In this document: one piece after another, positions 1 to 8,518 of the stretch
How positions within the stretch are numbered: position 1 is the first letter of the stretch
How the letters are laid out: every line of letters starts with the position of its first letter
DNA from: Triparma columacea
Lineage: Eukaryota; Sar; Bolidophyceae; Parmales; Triparmaceae
Assembly: GCA_030267965.1 (NCBI GenBank)
Contig: BRYA01000672.1
Location: forward strand, 6,452-19,970
Direction of reading: 5' to 3'
DNA: 13,519 bases
Program-made: the position numbers and the translations under genes
The notes under the pieces: generated by a model
The model's database searches: none
What the model saw: the letters and a program-made list of their open reading frames with translations, nothing else
What the model was told of the DNA's origin: nothing

Positions 1-12
1 CCCCCCCCCCCC
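1..12. repeat. C homopolymer at the left edge
   Basis: Twelve consecutive C residues start the window, followed by a C-rich stretch and then CTTGCAG at 19-25. It may be the polypyrimidine tract of an intron acceptor, because C-rich tracts precede the acceptors of the better-supported introns here. It could also be an assembly-edge artefact. Confidence 0.8.
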
Positions 13-25
13 GCCCGACTTGCAG

Positions 26-103
26 CTTGTGGACGTAACGAAAAAATCTTACGCGAACCTTCAATCGTTGGACATAATAACAAGAAAAAGTTCAGCATCT
101 TGA
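26..103 (+). CDS. Possible last exon of an upstream gene (partial)
   Basis: After the acceptor-like CTTGCAG at 19-25, a plus-strand frame stays open for 25 codons and ends at TGA (101-103). The conceptual tail reads LVDVTKKSYANLQSLD and continues to a serine-rich end. It is not low-complexity and lies 79 bp from the convergent TraB-family stop codon. No family can be recognised from such a short piece. The support is the C-rich tract plus CAG before it, the ordinary amino-acid composition, and the lack of any other explanation for the stretch. It could be chance, and the true reading frame is unknown because upstream exons are outside the window. Confidence 0.25.
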   Translation, partial: LVDVTKKSYANLQSLDIITRKSSAS

Positions 104-182
104 GGAAGCGGAGGGGGTGAGCTAGAAGATTGTTTTTTGTTAAGAAGAGCTTCCAATTTATTCATTCATCATCATATATATA

Positions 183-1151
183 TTATATCATCTCCTCTGT
201 CCACCACGTCCCAGCCTTCTTGTCTCCCCCGCCATCCCCCGTCAGCGCGTCCTCGGACTCCAGCAATTTTGCGACGCCATTGACGTGCAGTCCTCCCAGA
301 ATTGCGACGACAGACCCATTTCCCCGTTCTGCTGCTTCGGTAATGCTCCGGGCAAGCCGAACGTTTCGCTCTTCCAGAAAACCCACCAGCAGTAACCGTG
401 CGAAAACTATAGGGAGGAGGACGTTGAAGAGAGACAGTGCGAAAGTGAGGGCTAAATTTGCATCGCCTGACGCATCCATGTTGGCTATAGCGGAATCAAG
501 TTGCGCCGATCCTAATGCCGTAGACGTTGCAAATATTGCAAATATTGCGAACGGAATGGGGGCCTTCAAGGCTGCCGCGACGGGGTATCTTATTAGAGAG
601 ACAGCGAAGCCTAGCAGGACGTCTGATCTGATGAAGTCCGTCGGCTGCAGGCTGTCGGCTAGCGTAGTCGTATCAAAAGCTAGCGATGCTCCCCGCTTTA
701 CATCGTTCGCTATCCTTCCCCATCCCGCCGGCGAGAACAAATCTGAGAGCGTCTCTTTAAGTATGACCTTGAGCCTTGGGCTAAAGTCGTCTATGTCAAC
801 ATCCCCCAAACTCAAGGGCACGCCCCTGTCCTTCGCCACCAACGCCGCCGCCTGCATCTCCGAGGGCAAGACGTCGCCCAGAAACGAACCCTCCGGTGAC
901 ACCTCGAGCGACCGCTTCCACCGAGCCTCGCACGACTCCACCACTACAGCACCGAGATTCTCCTCCGCCGCAACTGTCTTGCGGGCAAGGGCGATGCTTG
1001 CGGGGTTGTAATGGACGCTACCCACGAGGGTTACCTTACTTTGCGTGCGAATGTCTTTGCAGGTCACCACTTGAGGGATATGCGCGAAAATATATCCCTT
1101 CGATGGCACGCAGAGAAGGAGGAGAAGGAGAAAGATGCAACAAAGTTTCAT
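183..1151 (-). CDS. TraB/PrgY/TIKI-family protein with signal peptide
   Basis: This single-exon gene encodes 322 residues. The start is the first ATG after an in-frame TAA at 1248-1250; the longer frame up to 1226 has no ATG. Residues 1-19 form a signal peptide (MKLCC, a leucine-rich core, then PSKG). TraB-family motifs follow: LVGSVH at 42-47 (first GxxH), VVVESCEAR at 69-77, ERNVRLARSI at 261-270 and GGLH at 286-289 (second GxxH). Paired GxxH motifs are known in the TIKI/TraB/PrgY group, which has been proposed to include metalloproteases. Hydrophobic stretches at about 175-212 and 233-258 probably sit in a membrane. The residue after the likely signal cleavage site is Tyr (Y20), so plastid-type bipartite targeting is possible but weak, because a basic, Ser/Thr-rich transit peptide is not obvious. 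Substrate unknown. The gene is divergent from the NTF2-like gene. Confidence 0.85.
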   Translation of the reverse strand: MKLCCIFLLLLLLCVPSKGYIFAHIPQVVTCKDIRTQSKVTLVGSVHYNPASIALARKTVAAEENLGAVVVESCEARWKRSLEVSPEGSFLGDVLPSEMQAAALVAKDRGVPLSLGDVDIDDFSPRLKVILKETLSDLFSPAGWGRIANDVKRGASLAFDTTTLADSLQPTDFIRSDVLLGFAVSLIRYPVAAALKAPIPFAIFAIFATSTALGSAQLDSAIANMDASGDANLALTFALSLFNVLLPIVFARLLLVGFLEERNVRLARSITEAAERGNGSVVAILGGLHVNGVAKLLESEDALTGDGGGDKKAGTWWTEEMI

Positions 1152-1321
1152 CGTGCGCGAGAGATGAGAGCAGCCAATTTCAAGAAATTCGAAATCACTT
1201 CCAGAATCAATACGTACCCTTGACACGGGAGAATAAGGAACAAAACGTTAAAATGCCTCACTTTCAGGTTCCAGGTTCTGACTAATTTCATCATCCTCAA
1301 TTTGGACTAAATACGACTAAA
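1152..1321. promoter_or_regulatory. Divergent intergenic region
   Basis: Only 170 bp separate the start codons of the TraB-family gene (minus) and the NTF2-like gene (plus), so both 5' regions and promoters must share this space. A CCAAT occurs at 1174-1178. Three GACTAA hexamers lie at 1280-1285, 1305-1310 and 1315-1320, the last one base before the plus-strand ATG. No TATA box is convincing. The promoter role is inferred from position. Confidence 0.5.
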
Positions 1322-2113
1322 ATGAAATCAACGTTTGCCATGCTTGCCTTCCTCACCACCACTAGGGCCTTTGTTCCCACTTTTACCTCCAAGATCGCTT
1401 CATCTCTCTCCCTTCAGCGAAACTTTGCGATCGAGATCGAGGTGGCGAGGCCTTTGTCATCCTCTGTCAGTTTGTCAAGCACCGCAACTCCTATCAACGA
1501 GGAGAAGGTTGCAGGCGGTACTATAATCGACGAGGATGCCGCTTTAGCCGCGTCAACTTTCGCGATAAAACCTGACAAGTTGATCCTCTTGGCAAAGGAT
1601 GCTCTTCGAAAGGGCGCTGGCGTTGAGGACCCTTCCATCCTTGCTGATGACTTTGAATTTTGTGCTCCCGTGGTTGGTCCTATCGACAAGGATGAGTACA
1701 TCGACGCCTTGACGAACTTCGACCTCCTGAGTGCATTCCCCGACATGGACAATCGGTTCCACAACATCCGCGTCGACCCTTTCGAGCATGACAGGGTCTG
1801 GTGGTCTACCCGCAGCGTCGCCACTCACACCGGCAGCCTCCTCGGGAAGGAGCCCTCCGGGAAGAAGGTGGAGCTGCCCCCCCAGACGAACTCATTTAAG
1901 TTCAACAAGGAGGGAAAGATCAAGGAGGTGACTGTGGGCTACGTTCTGGATCGTAGGCAGGGCAACACCGGCGGCCTCGGGGGGGCCTTCGGTTACTTCT
2001 GGGCTGTAGGGCAGCCTCTGCCCATTCCGGAGTGCCAGCCTTACAAGAAGAGCAAGCGGTTTCAGCTGTTGGGTCTTGTCGGAGCTCTCGCGAAAAAGTT
2101 CAGCAAGAAGTAA
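1322..2113 (+). CDS. NTF2/SnoaL-like protein, probably plastid-targeted
   Basis: This single-exon gene encodes 263 residues. The N-terminus (MKSTFAMLAFLTTTRA) is a short signal peptide followed by FVPTF, so predicted cleavage falls at A16|F17. The Ala-Phe junction followed by a Ser/Thr/Arg-rich stretch is the hallmark of bipartite plastid import in diatoms and other ochrophytes. From about residue 85 the protein resembles the NTF2-like/SnoaL fold: an N-terminal helix, acidic segments, the aromatic-rich DRVWWSTRS near residue 160, and strands ending near FNKEGKIKEVTVGYVLDRR. The C-terminus is rich in Lys (KKFSKK). Some NTF2-like proteins bind small hydrophobic ligands or act as cyclases or isomerases, but no catalytic set can be named here. 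Targeting is better supported than function. Confidence 0.8.
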   Translation: MKSTFAMLAFLTTTRAFVPTFTSKIASSLSLQRNFAIEIEVARPLSSSVSLSSTATPINEEKVAGGTIIDEDAALAASTFAIKPDKLILLAKDALRKGAGVEDPSILADDFEFCAPVVGPIDKDEYIDALTNFDLLSAFPDMDNRFHNIRVDPFEHDRVWWSTRSVATHTGSLLGKEPSGKKVELPPQTNSFKFNKEGKIKEVTVGYVLDRRQGNTGGLGGAFGYFWAVGQPLPIPECQPYKKSKRFQLLGLVGALAKKFSKK

Positions 2114-2154
2114 GGTCCCAATCGATCTTCAGCGAGCAGAACATAGCAGTACAA

Positions 2155-2205
2155 AGCAGTAGCAGTAGCAGTAGTAGTAGTAGTAGTAGCAGTAGCAGTA
2201 GCAGT
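2155..2205 (+). repeat. AGC/AGT trinucleotide microsatellite
   Basis: Seventeen triplets alternate between AGC and AGT with a core of consecutive AGT units. The tract lies in the 153-bp gap between two convergent genes (stop codons at 2113 and 2267), so it is in the 3' region of the NTF2-like gene, the channel gene, or both. Confidence 0.95.
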
Positions 2206-2266
2206 TGTATAATATCCCACCTTAACAAAAATACTCTCATTCGTTTAGAAACGTTTCTTATTATTT

Positions 2267-5200
2267 CTAAGGTACAGATCCTGGCAACGCGCCCATTTCG
2301 ATGTCGCCGCTGCCATCCTGTCCAGACATATTGTTTGTCGTGGTGGTGGTGGAGTTTCCTCCTCCTCCTCCTCCTCCTCCTCCTCCTCCTCCTCCTCCTC
2401 CTCCTCCTCCCTTCCCATTTTGTTCCGCCAACCTCGCTTTCCTGCCCTTAACCCATTTTCTAAAGAACTTCACTACTACTTCCGCAGCGTAGTGATGCCC
2501 AATCCTAAAGTCAGCACCGGGTTCCGCCTTAACTCTCTCAATCTTGTGGAACAGGACCGCCTTCGCCCTGTGTATTACGTCGAGCTCGATGTTGTGCTCC
2601 ACCATTTTCTGGATGAGGAAATCGGTCTTTACCGCCTCTTTGCTGAGCCCCATCAAAACGTCCTTGAAATGAACCCTCCCGTCCTTGGTCGTTTTGAGGT
2701 CAAGCTCGCTGATCTTGGCTCTAATTTCCTGATCCGTGGCCACGTAGTCACCGAAACCCCAAGGTGCGTAAAGCGTCTGCACAAACTCGTTGAGTTTCAC
2801 GATGCTAATGTAGAAAGTAGCGTTGGGGTCATAGTCGGCCCAGTGGTTGCTGAATTTCTCAAAGTCCTCAGGCTTGATGCTCCTCTTGGTCTCGTCGGCA
2901 GTGTCGAAGCCTTCTAATATGATACCGATGAAGAGGTTCAGGAAGACGTATCCCACGAGTAGCTGGAAAATCACAAGGTACACCACTGCCACAGGATTCC
3001 CACAGCCTCCCACATCCGTGCTAATCTCAGTCCCATAAAAGGCCGCGTTGCACGTAGCCACGTCCCTCGATGCGAAACCGCAAACGGCTTTATCGTACTT
3101 GATCTCCCCTGCAGCCTTGCACCCCTCCCCTGGGCCGTTCTTCAAGTCGTGCATGAAGCCGTTCCAGTTCTCCCCCGTGCTGAACCTCAAGAGGGTCATG
3201 AAGGCCGTCCAGAAATCCCTGAAGTTCGCGTCTTCGTTGTAATTGTTGTTGAAACCGACGGTAGCGAAAAGCTGCACAGCCATCACGCTGAAGATGAAGT
3301 AGAGCAGCGCCAGAAGCATCCCAATGTTGACGAGTCCAGGGATTGTCAGCAGCAGAGTGTTGAATAGCTGGTTCAGGCTCTCAGCCCCGTTCACTAGACG
3401 GAATATTCTACCTATTCTGAACGTTCGGATCACCGTCGTGATACTACTCGCCCCCCCTCCAGCACCTCCAGCAAAAACTTTGGCCATGAGGCCGATCAAG
3501 GTGCCCATCACAATTGTGAAGTCAAATCTATTCCAGTTGTCGTCGAAGTAGATGTAATGCATGGCAGCGAGCTTCATGATCATTTCAATCGTGAAGAGCA
3601 CGGCGAAGAACATGTTGGCTCCCTCGAGGAAGCCCTTCCACGAAGTGCTGTCCCCGAAGCTAGACATCATCATAATGGCCGTGTTTAAGACGATGGCCGT
3701 CATGATAACGCTCTCGAACCACTTATGGAGTACAATGCCGTGGCAGAAGTCTCCGAAGGGATCACCGGGCAAGAATATCTTTTTCTTTGGCTTCATCCTA
3801 ATGGCAATCTGCTGGGTCTTCACCCACGCCTGCTGCTCCTCCGTCAGGTAAGTGAGATCTCCCTCTGCTTCCTTCCTCATCTCGTTGAAGTGGTCGATGA
3901 TAACTCCCACGAAGAGGTTCATGACGAGGTAGCAACCGATGAGCATGAAGATGACGAAGAACATTGAAATGTACTTGTTGGCATCCCTCTCTGGCTGCAT
4001 CCCGATCCCCCTGCTGTCCTGCGCAGCGTACATGAGATCGACCCAGCCTTCTGTCGAAGAAATCTCAAAGAAAGCAAGCATCGACGTCCCAACGTGGTCA
4101 AAGATCTGGTTTAGGCATCCGTCCTCGTCGCAGCCCACAATATCCCACGTCCCCCCGAGGCACTCGCAGACATCCATGGAGGAGGGAACTTCGGTGGCCC
4201 ACTTGCTCGGGGCAACTCTTTGCCAGCTCTCCAGCTCATCTTCGCTGCTGCCGAATACTTTGCCGTCGTATGTTCCTCCCTGCTGCGCGCTCGCGGGCAC
4301 ACAGCAAGGCCCCCCCTCGCTGGGACACTCCGGCGTAACACCAGAGGGAAATAGCGGGCCATTCACTCCGAAATACTCGGTCAAATTTTGATCATCCGCT
4401 CTCCAAAGATAAGGACTGTGCAAATAACCGGAGAACTGGTCAGGGTAAATGAAGGCATCGCCCTCAATGTTTTCCCTGAAGTGCAAACCCTGGCAGCTCC
4501 TAAGCTGCCCCTTGAGCAAAGTAACACCGACGATGCTGAATATGAGGAAGAAGAGAGCACACACGGCGCCAACGTTGCAAACATCAGGAATTGAAGCGAA
4601 CATTGCGTTCACGATAAGTTTGAGGCCAGGGGCACGGTTGATCATCCTCAAGGGACGGAAGGCCCTGAAGGCCCTCAGGCTCCTGAGCCCCGCTAGGCTT
4701 GCATTACTGGAGCTAAAGAGGAGGAGAATGCTGATGCAGACCACGACAAAGTCGAGGATGTTCCACCCGTCCCGAAGGTAGCTTCGCGGCTGAAAGGCGA
4801 AGCCCATACTGACAATCTTAAAGGTCATCTCTAAAATGAACAGGACAGTGAAGAGCGTGTCAAGAACTTTCAGCGCAGTGGCTTGCCCACCATCCGGGTC
4901 ACCGAGGGGATCGTCGATCGCGAGGGTGATCGAGGAAATGATAATGAGGACCAGTACGACTTGGTCAAAATACGGGTGAGCCACAACTTCCGTAATCTTC
5001 ACTCGAAGAGGATTTTCAGGGCCAAAGATCATCAGAGCGTTCCCCTCGATGGGGTAGTAGCTCGGCTCCACGTTGGCATTCCTGATCTTGCTTTTCTTCG
5101 GTGGAAGGGAGGTGCCGGAAGATCCTTCAGGACCACTCCCTTCCTTTGACGGTATCGCCCCAAGGTTTAGCGTGTAGCCCCTCACGAAACTATTCGTGTC

Positions 5201-8079
5201 CATTTTCCCCTTCCCCCCCCCTTCCCCGCCCTCCTCCTTCCCCTCTCCCCCCTCCCCCTTCTTCTGCTCGTTGTGCGCTTTCCTCAATTTCTCCAAGGCC
5301 GCTTCCTTCTTTTTTTCAACCTTCATCGTGTCTGTCATTGCCTGCTCGAGCGCCTTCTGATCCTCTTCAGCTAGCTCAGCTTCCTCCTCATCCTCGTCGT
5401 CCGTTCCAAAATTGTTCAACAAAATGGCCAAGAAAAGGGTCATCACAATGAACATTCCGAAAACAATGAGGGTAATAAAGTAGATGACTGCAACGCCGCT
5501 CGTTGCCCGCCACCCGTCGTACATCACCGCATTCCAGTTCTCCCCTGACAGGATCTGGAAGATGGTTATGAACGCGTTGTGGAAATCGTCAAAATTATGC
5601 CTTTCGGGTTCTATATCATGCCAGTCGTCGCCCGATTGAGGGTGGGACGACCCGACGGCTATGGGGTTGTTGTCGTCGTCAAACTTAAATTTGTTGGCGA
5701 AGAACTGCATACCCATGAGGGAGTAGATGTACATGAAGAGGGCGAGGAGGACGGAGAAGTTGGAAATTTCTATTGCGGTAAGGATGATTTTGGAAAGGAT
5801 GATGCGCATCGAGACCCATTCTCTCGCGAGTTTAAAGATGCGGAAGAGGCGAAAAGACCGGAGGGCGGATATCCCTCCGATGTCCACGGCAGAGGTCGAT
5901 TCAGTGGAGGAGAGGAAATCTGGGGGCATGACAATGAGCTCGATCAGGGAGATGAGAACTATGATGCCATCAAACACATTCATCTGGTCGCTCAGGTAGC
6001 CGACAAAGCCGTAACCCCCGAGCTTAACTCCCATCTCCAAGGCGAATACCAGGGTGAGGACAAAGTTTATTAATTCTAGCGTTGTGTCTCTGCGAGGAGA
6101 GTGATGGAGTAGAGGTGTTAGTGCTTAGAATAGAACGTCAGGGCTAGAAACAAATGCAATGTCAGTCATGCTGTTGTCACTTCTCACCTCGAAGTCGACA
6201 TGGGGTAAGTTTCGCACGCAAGTACGACGGTGTTGATGACAATCATTGCAGTAACGAACATCTGGAAGGAGTGGTTGTCTGCAATTTTCTTGAGCGGCTC
6301 AATAAATGTAGGGTACTCAAACTCTTCATCAGCGTGCCTCTTCTTGTTGACGTTACTTTCGTCGTCGTCAGCTTCGTCGTCGTCAGCTTTGTCGTCGTCA
6401 GCTTCGTCGTCGTCAGCTTCGTCGTCGTCGGCTTTCTCCTTCTTCTCAGCCTCCTGCTCTTCCTTCCCAGTAGCGTAGTTCTCCTCAAGCACGGCAAGGA
6501 GGAGGTTTAAAACGAAGAAGGAGCCGAAGATGATGAGGATGCCGAAGAAGATAGAAGCCAAGAGTTTGCCCTGGGCATCCTGACAGATGTACATGATGTC
6601 AACCCACCCCTCCATCGTGATGGACTGGAATATGGACACAAAGGCGTGCGGAAAGTTGTCAAACGTCGTCATCCCGAAATTTTTGTCTCCGTTGAAGGTG
6701 GGCATTTTCCCAAACTCTCCCTTGTCCATGAAGGATACCCAGGACTCATCATCTATTTCCTCCATGACATCGTTGGGAACGCCAGCAGGCATGGTCACAT
6801 TGATCATTCCATTGAAACGTTGGTTCCCCCAAGCATCATAATTGCTTCCGCACCAAGACCAGTAGGACTCACTAATATTGGACGCGACGGCCACGTCCCC
6901 ATTCACACAAACGTGGGCGCCCGCACCGCCTTCGAGGGTGCAGGTCCTCATATCCTCGGCGAGGGGCCAGTAGCAGTCCTGGCCTTCGTACCAGGGGGAG
7001 TCCTCCTTGTCTATTGTGGTGTCGATATTGTCATAATTTGTGTCTCGGCCTTTCTTCCCACCAAAGTCTGGAACGCACTGGAAATCTTTGCTGCCGTTCA
7101 CCGGCAGCATGCCGTGGACGTCAGGACGGTAATCCAGCGTCACAGGGTACGGGGTTAGTCGACACCGGTTATGAGTGATACCGACAAACAACTGATTCCC
7201 GAGGATCCCAAAAATGGTGAAGACAAACATGATGAGGACGATCACGGACGAAAGGGCTGGGATGGATGCCAGCAATGATTTAACTATGAGCTGCAGTCCC
7301 GGCAAAGCCGAGAGGGTCTTGAGCGGGCGCAGCACTCTGAATGTTCTGATTGCGCTGACATTCAAACTTCCTCCGAAGGGCAGGAGGGCAATGGTGGAAG
7401 TGAGGACAATTATGAAATCCAGCACGTTCCAACTATCCCGCAAGTAGGACTTTCCATGGCTTATAAACCCCAGCGCTACGACCTTGACGATACACTCCAC
7501 GAGAAAAATTATCGAAAAGACCTTGTCGAGGGACTCCTGGAGGAAGTTCCTGGAGGACATCTCAGACCTCGTGTCTGGCATCCCATAGTCGGGGTCGCTC
7601 TTGGGCACGTCCAAGCGAATGACGGAGAAGTCCGTCAGTGCGAGGAGTATTGAATTTATTCCGATCGCGAGGAGGACGACGTAGTCGAACGACCAGTGAA
7701 GCATCATGTTCACTGCAAAGAGCCTAACCGGATTTTTGCTAGACAAGCATTGAAGTGATGTCTCCGCGAATTCTGGAGGGCGGAGAGGTGTGGGGGGGGG
7801 GAGGAGGGAGGGGTCAGCGAGGGGAGAGTAGTCGCATCATTACCATGCTTGGGGAAGTCAGCTCCCAGAAATCGAGGCAGGGGAAGTGGGTTGGTTATCA
7901 TTTGTCAGCCACTCACCATAATCTACCCCTCTTACAGTGAAGTTGAAATCGGTTTTCTTGTACTTCTCTCTTAGCGCCGCCAAAGCTTCCTTGCCCTTCC
8001 TTGTTGAGGCCCTTTGGGACAACTCCGCTAACTTGGGTTGGGACAGTTGAGCTTCCTTAAACTCCCCATGACCAGACAT
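2267..8079 (-). CDS. Four-domain voltage-gated cation channel, Cav-like alpha subunit (3 exons)
   Basis: Exons are 8079-7917, 7772-6188 and 6089-2267: 5571 nt, 1856 residues. The start is the first ATG after an in-frame TGA at 8167-8169. Each of the four repeats has S1-S6. S4 arginine ladders begin near residues 197, 660, 1052 and 1471. The pore filters are TMEGW (E442), SGENW (E766), STEGW (E1263) and TGENW (E1556). Four glutamates (EEEE) are the signature of Ca2+ selectivity. After IVS6, WADYDPNA near 1667, a PWGFG segment and a second degenerate EF-hand (KDGRVHF) align with the Cav EF-hand/pre-IQ region. YAAEVVVKFFRKWVKGRK at 1783-1800 aligns with the Cav calmodulin-binding IQ helix, with Val-Val in place of Ile-Gln. 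The tail carries 18 glycines. The I-II linker is acidic and shows no beta-subunit (AID) motif. This is a plasma- or flagellar-membrane Ca2+ channel by homology; NALCN- or Nav-like conduction is less likely given EEEE. Confidence 0.93.
2358..2411 (-). repeat. Pure GGA x18 tract encoding poly-glycine
   Basis: On the coding (minus) strand this is 18 uninterrupted GGA codons, giving 18 glycines just after the IQ-like helix of the channel. A short run of ACC codons (Thr) sits directly next to it at 2340-2352. A pure triplet tract is likely to vary in length between alleles. Confidence 0.95.
6090..6187 (-). other. Channel intron 2 (98 bp)
   Basis: The donor is AG|GTGAGA and the acceptor is CTCGCAG|A. 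Splicing joins TCG AG to A GAC, restoring an Arg codon and a continuous domain II S1 (TTLELINFVLTLVFALEMG). A branch site matching ACTAAC lies on the minus strand with CTAAC at 6121-6117, about 28 nt before the acceptor. Confidence 0.9.
6361..6435 (-). repeat. 15-bp tandem repeat x5 (acidic ADDDE/K pentapeptides)
   Basis: Five near-identical 15-bp units lie in the channel coding sequence. They encode five Ala-Asp-Asp-Asp-Glu/Lys pentapeptides at about residues 501-527, in the cytoplasmic linker between domains I and II. Confidence 0.95.
7773..7916 (-). other. Channel intron 1 (144 bp)
   Basis: The donor is TATG|GTGAGT and the acceptor is CCCTCCAG|AATTC. The intron is phase 1: G joins AA to give Glu, leading into FAETSLQCLSSKNPVRLF, the usual approach to domain I S1. 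Before the acceptor is a pyrimidine tract with ten C (G at 7792-7801 on the plus strand). Branch candidates are CTGAC rather than CTAAC. A competing GTAAGA donor 19 nt upstream would break the frame. Confidence 0.85.
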
Positions 8080-8518
8080 CGTCGGCAAAACGGGCAGCGG
8101 GGAAAGAAGGGATATATGGGGACCCAAGGGAGTAAAGAGGAGGGCGGGGGGGGACGAGAATGTAGATCAAGGGCCCCAGACAGTTGGGTCGTTTTATGAA
8201 GAGAGGAAAGGACAGAATAGGATTGCTAGAGAGAGCGTGTGTTTGGGTTGGTTTCAGGTAGCGAGGAAAAGGGTTAGGGCGCCCAGGGATGGCACAGATG
8301 GAGAAGGAAAGCTCCCTAGTTGAAGCGTAAAGTGGAAAGAATAGGTTGGTCAAGTGGCAGTTTTTTCTGGACTGGAAATGTTGAGGTGAGAAGGTTGGGG
8401 ATGAAAATTAAAATTAACATATCTTGTAAAAAAGTATGGATTTCAATGTAAGCATATACGCCCTTAGTGATGTACGATTGATTCTGTGTAGTAGATTCAG
8501 TTCCTTCCTGGGGACAAA
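8080..8518. other. Intergenic: CM1-gene 3' region and channel 5' region
   Basis: These 439 bp lie between the stop of the CM1 coiled-coil gene and the start of the channel gene, both on the minus strand. The part near 8400-8460 is AT-rich and probably belongs to the upstream gene's 3' end. The part next to the channel start is pyrimidine-rich on the minus strand and has an in-frame stop at 8167-8169. No coding exon, RNA gene or clear promoter element is visible. Confidence 0.6.

Noticed and set aside
130..1011. 293-residue plus-strand open frame opposite the TraB-family gene
   Set aside because: It lacks an ATG start, is Ser/Pro/Arg-rich and has no family signature; it is the antisense shadow of a gene with clear motifs.
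2420..2917. Long plus-strand frames inside the channel gene (also 3939-4391, 5579-6073, 6646-7158)
   Set aside because: All lie opposite strongly conserved channel domains; compositions reflect the complementary strand.
6361..6435. CRISPR-like repeat array
   Set aside because: Units are directly contiguous, in frame and coding; there are no spacers.
7930..7936. GTAAGA as the channel exon 1 donor
   Set aside because: It would end in phase 0, but exon 2 needs phase 1; GTGAGT at 7916 keeps the frame and gives an exact 1857-codon total.
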